Assembly (NCBI RefSeq): GCF_907164915.1
Contig: NC_061869.1
Span: 186,001-250,000, forward strand
Length of the DNA: 64,000 nucleotides
DNA from: Impatiens glandulifera
Lineage: Eukaryota; Streptophyta; Magnoliopsida; Ericales; Balsaminaceae
Reading direction: 5' to 3'
In this document: one piece after another, positions 34,155 to 47,467 of the stretch
Layout: each line of letters begins with the position of its first letter
Position numbering within the stretch: the stretch's first letter is position 1
The notes under the pieces: model-generated
Told to the model about the DNA's origin: nothing
What the model saw: the letters and a program-made list of their open reading frames with translations, nothing else
Database searches by the model: none
Translations under genes and position numbers: made by a program

Positions 34155-37100
34155 ATGGAGGTGGTTCCTGTAAAGGCTCCGAGACAATTCTTTTCAAAGG
34201 CTGTGTCCGATGACAGAATCCGTTTCAAGATCCAACCTTCCCTTGGTTTAGTCTATTATGGCCAGGTCAATGGATTCTCACAAGTATGTTTGTTTTTCTA
34301 ATTTCTTCCTGTTTTCCTCCTCCCATACCCCAACATTCATTAGAACATATGCCCAATTTTTTGTGTTGCATCTTCCTTTTTGAATGTTTAATTGTTTGTT
34401 TGTCTCTAAAGTTGCATAGTAGTTCATGAATACAATGTTACGACTTATTTGGAAGAGGAAAGCATCTTGATATCTTAATATTAATCTTCAGTCCTCATCC
34501 TTATATATTTGTTTTCTTTTTGTATCCCAAACAAAATGGTTACATGTATAATCAGTGTTGTTTACCTAGAAAAGGCTTCCAAGCAGCTATTGGAGTTTCG
34601 TCTAAAATAAGGGCAAGTGCAGGTTAGTTGATTGTTTATCGTCAGCCATTAGTTTGTTTGTATCGAGTATTTCTTCTCCCATTTTCTATTCCTTTTGTTA
34701 ATGGGTGAAATGTTTTATACTATATGGGTGTAGATTTTGCTAGAAAAAGGCCAAAAAGAATATTGGCCCCAAGCCCAAGAGGACCTGCTCCTAAGGGATT
34801 TATGCCTAAATCGCCTGTAGGGACTAGTAGTACCCATAGAAGGGAGCAACGGAATAATGGAGAAGAAGAAGAAGGTCCAACTACTTCCTCCTCAATTCCC
34901 ACTGAGACCATTACAAGCAGTCTACAATCGAACCAAGTCAAGGAAGACAGTAGATTTGAGGAGGAGGATGTATCATCAGAAAAGAATCCCAATGTCACTG
35001 TTCAGCGAGGAACAGAAGGTGTTAGTAATGAGGATAATCAGATAGAGTCAGAAGAAGAAGAAGAGAGTTATGAAGATGATAACGCCAACACTGATGAATC
35101 AAAAGGATTAGTTACAATTGCTAAGAGTGAAGTGGAGGACACAATTGATGAAATATGTTTGGAAGAGAATTATCTAAGAAATCAAAATGGTAAGAAGCAA
35201 GTATCTAGTGCTGAAACTGAGGCGTCTGAACCAGAATCAGCCAAACAGAACGAGATTTTAGAAAGTAGGGAAAAAGAGGGCTCTCTTAGTCTGAAAATGG
35301 ATATGGAAGCTAGCATGCGCAAGGAGTTGCTCGCCAGACTTGCTAATGAGAATTTTTCTAGAGGTAACAAAATGTTTTACCATCCTGAGGTAGTGAGACC
35401 TGGGCAAGACATTGAGGTATTCTTTAATAGGAGCCTTTCCATTCTACAAAATGAACCTGAAATTATGATAATGGGAGCATTTAATGATTGGCGTTGCAAA
35501 TATTTTACAAACAAGTTGAACAAATCAAATCTCAGTGGGGACTGGTGGTCTTCCCACATTCATGTCCCTTCAGAAGCATACAAGATGGATTTTGTTTTCT
35601 TCAATGGGAATGATGTTTATGACAATAACAAGCAGACAGATTTTTGCATAACCGTGGAAGGTGGCATGGATAGGTTTGATTTTGAAGATTTCTTGCTTCA
35701 AGAGAAAAGTCGTGAACTTGAGAAGCTTGCTAAGGAGCAGGCTGAAAGAGAAAGACAGGCTGAAGAACAAACACGAATAGAAGCTGTGAAGGCTGCAATT
35801 GAAGCTGACAGAGTTTGGGCCAAAGAGGAGATTCAGAGAAGACGAGACATTTTGCAAGAGTCCAGAAGAAACGCCGTGAGATCCATTGACAATGTGTGGT
35901 ATATAGAACCCAATGACTTCAAAGAAGGTGATTTGGTGAGGTTATTTTACAATAAGGGTTCTGGTCCTCTAGCTCATGCTAAGGATTTGTGGATTCATGG
36001 TGGGCACAATAACTGGATGAATGGCTTGTCTATCGTCACAAAGCTTGAAAGAAGCTATGTGGGAAAGGAGGATGCTGACTGGTGGTATTATGCTGATGGT
36101 ACAAGTTTTTTTTTTCTTCAAACTCATTTCTTACATGCACCTTCTGTTCACTGTTGTGTTGACTTTGTTGAATATGCACCAAGGTGCCAGTTGCTATTCT
36201 GAATAACACAGATTTTTATTTGAAATTTTGAATAGGTAAAGAAGAATTTGATTCTCTATGAATCAATCAGAAATTCAATATGGTTAAGCTGTGTGTGTGT
36301 GTGGGTGGGGGGAGGTGCTAATTGCCATCTAACATTTTTCTGACTATTATTATGTAGTTACTGTACCTGATAGAGCCTTTGTCTTGGATTGGGTTTTTGC
36401 TAATGGTCCACCCAAGGACGCTACTGTTTATGATAACAACTTGAAGCAAGATTTTCATGCCATTGTACCGAGGTGCATTCCTGAAGATCTTTATTGGGTT
36501 GAAGAAGAAGAACGTACACTTCTTAGACTCAAGGAGGAAAGGAGGTTAAAAGAAGAGGCTATACTAGAGAAGGTCAGTTAACAGGTTCATACTCATCTTT
36601 TTTACTAATATTGTTCACAATCAAGATGATTGACCTTATATCTACTGTAATCTGACGTTGTTATAACGCATTGAAGATTGTTTAAATCCCTTGCAGTATC
36701 CTGGTGACTGATAGATGGTAATCTTACCAGTCATTCTGGATACGTTGCTATGTCTTTGCTTTCAGGAATCCCCTCTGACCAATTGTCTCTTAGCATATAT
36801 ACCTTTTTTAGTTGCTTCATTTGATTTAGTTTACTTTTTTTAATTGCTTCATTTAATTTAGTTTATCATCCTCTGTTTCTATATCTGTTATTATTTTCAC
36901 TTTTCTCTTGATTAATCACAGGCTGAGAGAACAGCATGTATGAAGGCTGAGACAAAAGAGAGGACACTGAAAAGGTTTCTGCTGTCCCTTCTGCACATTG
37001 TGTACACTGATCCTCTTGATGTTCAAGCTGGGGGAACTGTGACAGTTTTTTATAATCCTTCCAACACGATTCTCAATGGAAAATCTGAAATTTGGTTTAG

Positions 37101-40100
37101 AGGTTCGTTTAACCGTTGGACCCATCGCATGGGCCCACTGCCTCCCCAGAAGATGTTACCTGCAGATAATGACTCCCATGTGAAGGCTATTGGTATGGAG
37201 TTAAATTGCTATTCTAAAGTTTGTCCGTGCAGAATGCTATCTGTCACTTTGGGTGCTGCTTGATGATGCTGTTGTTAAATAGCTTTTTTTTTTTTTTTTT
37301 CTCTATGATATATATATTTCGCCTAGTACTTGTTTTGAGAGAATTATGTTTAACGAGAGGGAAATTTTCAGTCAAGGTTCCATTGGATGCTTATATGTTG
37401 GACTTCGTATTCTCCGAGAGAGAAGATGGTGGCATTTTTGACAACAAAGATGGTACAGATTACCATGTACCTGTGTTTGGAGGAGTAGGAAAGGAGCCAC
37501 CCATGCATATTGTGCATATTGCTATTGAAATGGCACCCATTGCGAAGGTGGTTTAAGATATATATGTATATATCTTGTTCTAGATGTTACAATTGTAATG
37601 TTATACTGTTTCAGATAACTAGCTAACTGCTTTCACATGACTGATTATTGGGTTATATATTCATTTACTGTGCATGCGAATATTTGGTATGGTAACATCA
37701 AATTTTATGCAATAATCCAAGTATAATATATTTCCTCTCTCTATGAAACATGATTTCAGTCCTAATAATAAAATTCATGCAACCTGGATGAATATTATAA
37801 ACATATTTATTATAGGATGATCCATTTTGCTGCAGGTTGGAGGCCTTGGGGATGTTGTCACTAGTCTTTCTCGGGCTGTTCAAGATTTAAATCACAATGT
37901 TGACATAATCCTTCCCAAGTATGATTGTCTGAAATACAACCAGGTAAGGCAGTTCTCATATTGTAGTTTCTTTCATTTGATGAAAACAGCTGAAACTTGG
38001 GATCAGATCATATACTAATACCATTCATCAATCATAGCAACTCTAATTGATACATTGTATGTACTCTTGGAACTTCTTGAGAGGATAACTCTGGTATATG
38101 CTAATGTTTCTTCCCGAGAGTTTAATACCTTAAATAAGAACATGAGCCAATAGATACTCCATCCACCCAAAACAAAACCAGCAATAACATTTTGACGTGA
38201 TGCTGTTTTATCATTCACCATTTGAATTGTGTGGTAATCTATTCATTTGAGATAGGTGAAGAACATGGAGTTTCACAAAAGCTATTCTTGGGGGGGCACG
38301 GAGATAAAGGTTTGGTTTGGGAAGGTTGAGGAACTTAATGTCTACTTTTTGGAACCTCAGAATGGGTATGCATTTTCTTTCTACATTCACTATTATTAAG
38401 TTAATGGTTTTCCCCCCCTTAAGCAATACCTTCTTTTTTTATCTATCTTTTATATAAGTCCTGAAAGACGGGCTATTATAATTGAAATGGTTTATAACTT
38501 AAGCCTTTGAATGGTTTGCAACCTGAGATTGTTTACATAATGAATTTTTAAATGATTCATCTTTGAAGGTTATTTTGGAAAGGGTGCATATATGGTTCCA
38601 GTAATGATGCGGAAAGGTTTGGTTTCTTTTGTCATGCCGCTCTGGAGTTTCTCCTCCAAAGTAGATTTCATCCTGTGAGTGTCAAACTTTTTATAATGAC
38701 CAGATAGTTGTTATTCTTTTTGGTTGTTTCCTGACAGTAATTATCTATTTGTTTGTGTTGGGTTGGGTTTGTTTTGTCGTGGCACTGGAAGAAACATGAT
38801 TTTTACCCAACTTCATAATCTTCGGGGTTTTTTGCCCATTTTACAGGATATAATTCACTGCCATGACTGGTCTAGTGCTCCTGTTGCTTGGTTGTTTAAG
38901 GACCAATATATGCACTATGGTCTTAGCAAAGCTCGAGTTGTCTTTACAATTCATAATCTTGAATTTGGTCAGCAATTCATAGGGAAAGCGATGACCTACT
39001 CTGACAAGGCTACAACAGTTAGTTTGAAGTCTCTCCACTAAAATATTGAAAAAATGATGGAATTGTTGTATGTATTCATAATGCTGAATGGTTATGATTT
39101 CTGCAGGTGTCTCCTACATATTCAAAGGAGGTTGCTGGATCTCGCGTAGTTGCGCCTCATCTCCATAAGTTTCATGGTATACTGAATGGTATTGATCTTG
39201 ACATATGGGATCCATATAACGACATGTTCCTTCCAGTAAGTCACTTTTTTTCTTTTGTTTTTTGCTCTTCCTGCAAGATGGTGGAACTGAAAAGTCAAAA
39301 AAACAATTTAAATGCTAATGTATGACTAGACTCTACACTATTATTTCAGAATTAGCACTGTTTTGTAGGTACCTTACACTTCAGAGAATGTGGTTGAAGG
39401 GAAAATGGCTGCCAAGCATGCCTTGCAGCAAAGACTAGGTCTTAAAACAGCTGATGTACCGGTTGTGGGAATTATCACTCGCTTGACCCATCAAAAGGGA
39501 ATCCACCTCATAAAGCATGCGATTTGGCGTACTCTTGAACGACATGGACAGGTTGGACTTCTTTCCTCTCTTGTAGTACTTAAAGATACTAGGTAAGAGA
39601 GAAGTGCAAATTTCACGTTGCTTGACTTGAAGAGTTTAAATAAATAATATTTGGCAGGTCGTCTTGCTGGGTTCTGCTCCAGATCCCAAAATTCAGAATG
39701 AATTTGTTAATTTAGCCAATCGCTTGCATTCTTCACATGGTGACCATGCACGTCTTGTTTTGACATACGACGAGCCTCTATCTCATTTGGTATGTAAATA
39801 AACACATGCATGCCTTCTCATTTGGTACCTACACCTTGTTATTACAATTACAACTGTAAATATATATATATATATAAAATCAATTCTACTTGCAGATATA
39901 TGCTGGATCTGATTTTATGTTAGTCCCTTCTATATTTGAACCCTGTGGGCTAACCCAACTCACTGCAATGAGATATGGTTCAGTACCTGTTGTTCGGAAA
40001 ACTGGAGGTAAATATCATGAATGTTCGGCTTATCTGACTGTTGCATTCAGTGGTTCATGTTCAAGCATTAATTTAATTATATGTGTTCTTGGTCTGATAT

Positions 40101-40461
40101 AGGACTTTATGATACTGTGTTCGACGTGGATCACGACAAAGAGAGGGCAAAAGACCAAGGCCTTGAACCAAATGGATTCAATTTCGATGGAGCTGATTCT
40201 GCTGGTGTTGATTATGCTCTCAACAGGTAAATGTTATATATGTAACTCGCTGAAAAGGTTAATTTGAGTAGTAGTAGATTGTATTAATAGTTATATATCC
40301 CAAATGATATTTATAATATTGGTGGTAGAGCGATTACATCATGGTACGATGAACGAGAGTGGTTCAACTTGTTGTGCAAACGGGTGATGGAGCAAGACTG
40401 GTCTTGGAACAGGCCTGCTCTCGACTACTTGGAGCTTTACCATGCTGCGCGCAAGTATTAA
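34155..40461 (+). CDS. SS3: Starch synthase III, chloroplastic
   Basis: Sixteen exons: 34155-34283, 34556-34622, 34734-36098, 36358-36572, 36922-37192, 37372-37547, 37836-37943, 38256-38365, 38569-38674, 38847-39017, 39107-39235, 39369-39551, 39658-39789, 39896-40007, 40103-40226 and 40329-40461. All phases agree: 1,176 residues. It adds glucose from ADP-glucose to starch chains in plastids. A Ser/Lys/Arg-rich N-terminus (to about residue 65) fits a transit peptide, then an acidic, poorly conserved linker. Three CBM53 starch-binding domains lie at about 275-375, 447-560 and 600-700, with a charged helix between the first two. The GT5 catalytic domain begins near 720 with the ADP-glucose motif KVGGLGD (741-747) and ends with RKTGG near 1088. 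Exon 2 is inferred from frame and is the least certain. Confidence 0.96.
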
Positions 40462-40790
40462 TTTAATGAAAACCGCCTATAATGATTTGGATAGAGCTAG
40501 CTGGAGATTTTATACAGTTTTTTAGAAGTATTAAGTGGACGGACCACCCCCTTTATTTATTTATTGAAATTTAATTTTTAGCATAATATTCCATTACATA
40601 ACCAATTGTATTGTATATTTTTGCATAGTGGTTTGTGGATGTGGATGACATATACATATAGATATATCTCTTCCGACCAGATATCAAATAACAACACAAA
40701 CTTAATATATAGCTCTGTCGATTTATATAAGTCTCATTTGGTATTGAATGAAATAGCAGAGGCGATCTGATTAATTAGGCGGCGGGAAAG
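40462..40790. other. Starch synthase III 3' flank
   Basis: AT-rich 3' untranslated region and spacer between two converging loci. No further gene seen. Confidence 0.6.
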
Positions 40791-40926
40791 ATGGCTTGAT
40801 CGACCTTGTTGGCAATGTCTGACAGTCAATTTGCCACTTCTGTGAGAAAATCTTTGTTATGGCTTGATCGACCTTGTTGGCAATGTCTGACAGTCAATTT
40901 GCCACTTCTGTGAGAAAATCTTTGTT
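40791..40926. repeat. 68-bp tandem duplication of the glyoxalase tail
   Basis: Two identical head-to-tail copies (40791-40858, 40859-40926) starting ATGGCTTGATCGACC; on the minus strand they include DFLTEVAN and its stop. Confidence 0.9.
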
Positions 40927-42150
40927 ATCAACAAGAATGTAGTTACAGAAAAAGAAGAAAATTAATGCTTAACCTAGGTACACTTTTATGTGATCATGAT
41001 CGGCTAAATGAGCTTTTGCCTAATTAATTAAAAGATAACTAATAATTACCTGCACATATCCATTTCCTTTGGTATGTTGAGTGACACAATAAACATATAC
41101 CAACTCGAAAACAGTTGTTTCGTGCTCCTCGCCGTAGCCCGACATACCTATTGTGAACTGCATGTGTGTATATAAGAAAATAAATTATGGTTAAGTACAG
41201 AAAAGGAAAGAAAGTTAATTTGCCACTTTTGTGAGAAAATCTTTATTATCAACAAGAATGTAGGTACAGAAAAAGAAGAAAATTAATGCTTAACCTAGGT
41301 ACACTTTTATGTGATCATGATCGGCTAAATGAGCTTTTGCCTAATTAATTAAAAGATAACTAATAATTACCTGCACATATCCATTTCCTTTGGTATGTTG
41401 AGTGACACCATAAACATATACCAACTCGAAAACAGTTGTTTCGTGCTCCTCGCCGTAGCCCGACATACCTATTGTGAACTGCATGTGTATATAAGAAAAT
41501 AAATTATGGTTAAGTACAGAAAATGAAAGAAAGTTAATTTGCCACTTTTGTGAAAAAATCTTTATTATCAACAAGAATGTAGGTACAGAAAAAGAAGAAA
41601 ATTAATGCTTAACCTAGGTACACTTTTATGTGATCATGATCGGCTAAATGAGCTTTTGTCTAATTAATTAAAAGATAACTAATAATTACCTGCACATATC
41701 CATTTCCTTTGGTATGTTGAGTGACACCATAAACATATACCAACTCGAAAACAGTTGTTTCGTGCTCCTCGCCGTAGCCCGACATACCTATTGGGAACTG
41801 CATGTGTGTATATAAGAAAATAAATTATGGTTAAGTACAGAAAAGGAAAGAAAGTTAATTTGCCACTTTTGTGAGAAAATCTTTATTATCAACAAGAATG
41901 TAGGTACAGAAAAAGAAGAAAATTAATGCTTAACCTAGGTACACTTTTATGTGATCATGATCGGCTAAATGAGCTTTTGCCTAATTAATTAAAAGATAAC
42001 TAATAATTACCTGCACATATCCATTTCCTTTGGTATGTTGAGTGACACCATAAACATATACCAACTCGAAAACAGTTGTTTCGTGCTCCTCGCCGTAGCC
42101 CAACATACCTATCGTGAACTGCATGTGTGTATATAAGAAAATAAATTATG
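40895..42150. repeat. Four tandem copies, about 320 bp, of a glyoxalase exon plus tail
   Basis: The marker AATAATTACCTGCACATATCC stands at 41041, 41362, 41681 and 42002 (less its last base), so the spacing is 319-321 bp. Each unit has one FTIGMSGYG exon with flanking splice sites and one C-terminal tail. Copies differ at only a few bases (e.g. a C for G in the oldest-looking first copy's exon; GGGAAC for GTGAAC in the third), so the expansion is recent. Confidence 0.93.
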
Positions 42151-43001
42151 TACTCTGAAAATATCTTTAGCTCTCTTTTTGTTAGTATACCTTGTCTTGT
42201 GGAACATCCACTTTCATTGCTTGTTTCATTCCCAAAGCCTGATGATAGAAATTAATTAAACGTATCATAATTATAAATTGGGAGGGACAGATATATGTAA
42301 ATGTAATGTACAGTAGTTAGTAGTTACGAGCACCTTGTGATAGAAGTTGATGGATCGGTCTAGGTCAGCTATTCGTAGCATGACTTGACAGATGGGCTGG
42401 GGGAGAGTTTTCTCTGGAGTAGCTCAAAAGTGTAAGCATCAGGATCTTCTACAAAGGCATATATTATCATCCCGCCAAAAAATTCAACTGCTTCTTTGCT
42501 GATATTCCCTCCATGGTTCTTGCAATTTCCACCCTTTCATAAACCTAGTAATCATTTTAATAGAAACAAAGAATGCAATTATATATAAGCTGAAATTAAA
42601 AACGTAATGATTACATTTGGAGTTGTAATAGCAAAATGCCCAAAGCCTGTGCTAATATCGTATTGATCCACTCCGTAGTTTGAGAATAAAAAGGATGACT
42701 GATATATCCAACTGCATGCATTCAATTCATTAATACATGATCATTCATGACTTACTGCATATGAGCTTCAATGCAAAGTTCTACTCAATATTTTCATTCC
42801 AAGGCATTCCTTCTAGAACCTACAATTATTCATTCATTCAATTCTCAATATTCTCAAATTAATTAATTACCTAATGGAACAGTCAAGATTGCCAACACGA
42901 AAAACAGCATGTAAGAAGCGAAGATTATACTTCTTTGCCCATCCGTCTAATTCGTCTTGCATGGCAGCAACAACAGTATCTTGATAATGATCAGCAGCCA
43001 T

Positions 43002-43528
43002 ATTCAGATGATCAGTTACTTAATTGCGCTATCTAGATTTGTTGTTTTGGTCTCTGTATATTTATATACATACAACTTCTTAGGTACGATTACTACTGAA
43101 TACCGATTTACTTTCAAAATTGACAACTAAAAAGTTTAAAGTTTATTGTGCATTTGTAAGCACAGCTGGAATTTACCGTCGATTGCGGTTTATCCTTAAT
43201 TATTTCTTAAAGTTTTTGCAATTCTCTGTTTTATTATTCTGTTTCTACCATCATGGGTATGAAAAAAACAAAAATAATAAATCTAAAAAAGTCAGAGATT
43301 TGTGCTGGAAAGAAATAAGGAAGCAACATATCAAAAGAATTGAAAGAAATTGTTGAAAAGTCAACAAAGAACAGTAGGATAATAACACAAGTAAACAAAT
43401 TTGCTCTAACTGCTGTTGGGAAATATTCCTGTAAAAAATAATTAGAAAAACAGGGAATAATGAAACAGTTTGGAAGATACGCTGTAATGAAAAACTAATC
43501 TGTTTTAACTAAAAAATCAGATTACAAA
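43002..43528. other. Spacer upstream of glyoxalase pseudogene
   Basis: AT-rich former promoter region. A 78-codon open frame at 43120-43356 has no recognisable domain and is probably chance. Confidence 0.5.
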
Positions 43529-44843
43529 TGTCACGCCTTAAAATTCATATTTGACCGAATGCCTTCGGTCCTGGCCAAGACCAAGCACCCAAGTGATTGG
43601 AAATTAGGACTGAGGCAAATTTGAGATTTAGGACCGAGGAAATATGTGTTAGGACCGAGAAATATGTGTTAGGGCCGAGGAAATATGTCTTAAGACCGAG
43701 GGAATATGTCTTATGACCGAGAAGACCAAGAGAAATCTATGTCACGACCGAGGGGGTCCGAATGATTATATTTTAGCCACCTCATGCTTATCCACCTCAT
43801 GCTTCATCCTTCCCATGCTATGACAAGTAGGTGATCAACCCTCTTCATCACCTTTTATTAATCACATGCTATGATAAGCAGGTGACCAGCCCTCTTCATC
43901 ACCTATTTATTCATCCAATGTTTATGACCAACAGGTGACCAGTCCTCTTCAACACTATTTATCCATCCCATGATTATGACCAGTAGGTGACCAGCCCTCT
44001 TCATCACATATTTATCCATCTCATTTTATGACCAGTAGGTGACCAACCCTCTTCATCACCTATTTATCCATCCCATGCTTATGATCAGCAAGTGACCAAC
44101 CCTCTAGATTGTGAGTAATGATGTATGAGTATTGACAGTATGGGAGGAGGGCTACTCGGGATGAGATCTGGTGGTCTGATTCCAAAATATGTGCTGAAGT
44201 TTCTATTGGGATCGGACTTTGGGGATGAGCTCTAGAAGATCCTACCCACACAGACAAGTGTCTAACCGGGTTGTGGATTTTAGGGATAGACTCCGAAGAG
44301 TGCATTTCCAAATATGTGCTCTGGATTCCTAACTTTCAGGATCAACTTTGAATAGTAGAGGGTCAATATGTGCTCAAGATTTTACTGTACTTTCACAAAT
44401 GATGATATACTTTACAAACCAGCATATGGATCCAAAGAAGTTTTTAAAAGTGTTATCTATAAATCTGTTTATGACTTGCTGGGTCTTTAGACTCACTATG
44501 CTTGTGTGGTGTAGGTACACAACTATAATCTTTTTATGTCAATTGAAGGGAGGCTTGGAGTGGGGCAATGTGCAGGGATGTGTGTGAAAGGAGGGACAAA
44601 GACAGAAGACCGAGCCCTTTGTTGGGCCTATTATTAAAAGACTGTATTTTTGTAGTAAATGACCCTATCTTGGTATTTTTGTAAGCCAAGGACCGTGTCT
44701 TATTTTTATAAACCGGAATTTTGTAGCACCACTTTTTATAAATAACAAACGCTTCCGCACATGTTTCTGTTTTCCGTTAGTTATGTTCACGTTTCAAACA
44801 TCCCTCACTCGGTCTAAGTAATTTAGGAGTTAGGGGTGTTACA
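43529..44843 (-). mobile_element. Solo LTR (copy B), 1,315 bp, TSD acaaa, same family as 11987-13774
   Basis: On the plus strand it starts TGTCACGCC and ends GGGGTGTTACA, the reverse complement of copy A's ends. It is flanked by acaaa (43524-43528 and 44844-44848). Terminal 60-120 bp match copy A (AGTTAGGGGTGTTACA; ACTCGGTCTAAGTAAT; CGGTCCTGGCCAAGACC). The middle has its own tandem repeat, about 60 bp, around GGTGACCAGCCCTCTTCATC (43800-44100). It is about 470 bp shorter than copy A. Confidence 0.85.
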
Positions 44844-44848
44844 ACAAA

Positions 44849-45400
44849 GTTCCTTATGCATGCAAAAAAGTGAGAAGTTTTCATTAATAAGGAGAAAACA
44901 CAACATATTACAATTTAACTCAACATCCACTATCTTCAAGATTGGAATTTACTAAAAAAAGAATATGAAAAAAATTGTTCAATGGTCAGTTGCTATAATG
45001 AATAAATTGATGAAAACTTTCAGATCTATGTCATATAATATCAGAAGCAACTCGACATGGAAAACTAATTAAGCCTAGAAGAACAACAATACATAAAATG
45101 TAGAAGATAGTGTCTATAAAAGGAAAATCTACTTGGACTATACATAGACAAAATTGGAGGTACTAAATTCTCCATTTGAATTTAAATTGCCTACTAAAAT
45201 AGAGGAAAAAATGTATAAATGAATGAGAAAATGTAGTTGTGGGAAACTAAATAGGGAAAAATAGAGTATCATTCCAATTACTAAAAAGACACTTTTGAAG
45301 CAATGGAAGGAAAAAAGGCTAGAGAAGATTTCAACAAATGTTCATAATATATATTTACTTAAATTCAAGAAAAGATCTAATATGGAGGAAATTTTAGGAA
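44849..45400. other. Intergenic, nothing recognised
   Basis: A-rich sequence, possibly degenerate retroelement; no clear coding or repeat signal. Confidence 0.4.
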
Positions 45401-45429
45401 ATTGACGTACATATATATGATCCAACTGT

Positions 45430-45684
45430 ATGAAATTGAAAAAATGGTCAGAAGATTTGAACCTATTGAGTAAGACAAAGAAAACCGCACATATATGGTT
45501 CAATCTCTATAATATACATGCACATATGTACAATTCTGAAGCCCCCCTAAATTATTTTACAGGTTTATTGAGTAGATCATTATACATTGACTCAATTACT
45601 AAAAGAGGAAAGCACCAGTCATTTGCTATAATTGGTATTGAGGTGCATCTTAAAAATACATTGTCAAAAAGTATGACAATATAG
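45430..45684 (+). pseudogene. LINE/retroelement ORF1-like DUF4283 fragment
   Basis: An 84-codon frame has LKKWSEDLNLL, IWFNLYNI and LSRSLYIDSITKRGKHQSFA. Its order and spacing match the plant DUF4283 segment of LINE-type ORF1 proteins (W-L-NLP...G-PLY-D--T-----SFARI). Start and end are not natural, and A-rich degenerate sequence surrounds it. The match is by eye only. Confidence 0.4.
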
Positions 45685-45689
45685 ACAAA

Positions 45690-47467
45690 AGGAAAATCTA
45701 CTATCATGGAAATCACTTATGAGTAGAGACCATACAATATCTTCCAACATGCAAGACCAATATGTGATTTGGTTAAGTAAGAAGATCATAAAATTCATAA
45801 AGGCCAAAAAATAAAGATGTAGAAAAGTGAAACAAATGTGTCTATAATCAAAGAGAAAAATGTGGTTAAACAACATAAAACAGAAGATAAAGAAAATTTT
45901 GTACAAGAAAAAGCAGTACGATGAAGGAGGTTAAACCTCAACCTAATCATGTTGAAAAAGTAGTTGATGCATCACAATCAAGTTGAAGTGGTTGCTGGTT
46001 AAAATATATATGAAACTACCCAGACTAATCAAGAGAAATAAAAGAATTTCAAGGTTGATACAAGGGAATCCAAACCTGAAGCTGAAGAAAATGAAGACAA
46101 TGATCTAGAAATTCAAGTTGAGAATAACAAGATGAAGAGCCCGAAATCCTAAATAATAATTCTTTCTATCAATTCAAAATGGATTCACATAAATAAAGAA
46201 ATCAAAATTAGAATAAACAGTATTCATCAACTTCTTTAATTTATCTCTCTTTAATTGCAAGAGGAATGAGAAGGGAAGAGGAAAGACAATGAGAAGAGAA
46301 AGACAACTTGTTGATACAACATGTTGGTTTGGAAATAAAAATTTTGATTGGGATAGTTAAGATTTAATACATTTTATAATCTTTGTTTATAATCTTTGTT
46401 TGTATATTTGATTGTTATTAATAAGGTTATTTAGGATCGTTTGATTGTCATCTTTTAATCATAGTTAGAGTTTGTCTAGTTTTGATTTTGACCCTCACAC
46501 TTTTGAGACATTGTAAATAATTCTTAGTCTACTTTGGTTTAATCAATATTTTCAAATTTTTTTCTAACTGGATAGTCCATCATAAAAATTAATATAGATA
46601 AAGACCCATATTTTTAAGCCTCAGTCTATTAGCCGTCTTGATCGTTGTCGATGTCTCTCAACCATCACCGACGATCTCTAACATAACTCATTGGATTACG
46701 ATCAAAATTCACGAAAATTTCAAATATTTGTCTTAACATAACAATGCAAAAGGGGGAAGAAATGCCATCTCCATCAATATTTGATGACAATAGTAAATTT
46801 TAAACTCCCACAGCTTTTCCTTTTTGCATAAATTGTGACAATAGTAAAATAATGTCATAAATCCATTTTGCATAAATTTATCAAAATCAGTTGTGAATGA
46901 CACTTCAATAACAAAATAAAATAAAATATTGTAGACATCTTAAACTCTCACAATTTTTCCTAACAAAGTTCAAATGGGATAATATTGAACAAAATGTAGG
47001 CACGTTGAACATTCAAATTAGGGCTATTAAACATAATTGGAGAGGTACAATTAATTAGTTTAGTAAGAGGTAAGGGTAGGTTATGTGAGTTCTTTAAGGG
47101 ATAGGCATTGTTGACAAAAGGTTCATAAATTGAAATATTATCTAGTTTAAGTGAATAACTAATTAGCTTCAGAATATCAATACCATTTTCCAATGACAAT
47201 ATCTAAGGGTTTTTTTAGCTACTTCCACATAAATATTTTTATTTTAGTCAACCCACATGAAAGTTTTGAGTCTGGTAAACAGGCCTAAAAATATTATAGA
47301 TTTGTTTTTAGTTTTGATCTGTCTAGTTACAAGGTCTGTATGTGTATATGTCTCGCAAAAATAAAGAAAGAGATCTATATATGTATAACAGTATAAGTGT
47401 GTGCTGGCTGTGTATATATTGTTGTTGGTTGTTGGTGAACATCATGGATTCTGATCGATCATCATCA
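45690..47467. other. Intergenic, degenerate
   Basis: AT-rich sequence with short open frames but no recognisable protein. The right end (about 47230-47467) would be the OSCA1 3' untranslated region. Confidence 0.45.

Larger units (their letters stand above)
40791..43001 (-). pseudogene. GLX1: Glyoxalase I (lactoylglutathione lyase) pseudogene with multiplied 3' end
   Basis: Exon-like blocks: 42871-43001 (MAADHYQDTVVAAM...FRVGNLDCSI), 42615-42711 (FSNYGVDQYDISTGFGHFAI), 42334-42533 (AFVEDPDAYTFELL, then QVMLRIADLDRSINFY), 42191-42238 (ALGMKQAMKVDVPQDK), then four copies of an exon FTIGMSGYGEEHETT...GNGYVQ, and copies of the family's C-terminal tail VDNKDFLTEVAN. A two-domain plant enzyme has about 285 residues. 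The first-domain block between the N-terminus and NYGV, and most of the last exon before the tail (the block ending DPDGWK), are missing. A one-base frameshift separates FELLQRK from PICQVML. The enzyme isomerises the methylglyoxal-glutathione hemithioacetal. This copy looks dead, although several splice sites are intact. Confidence 0.8.
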
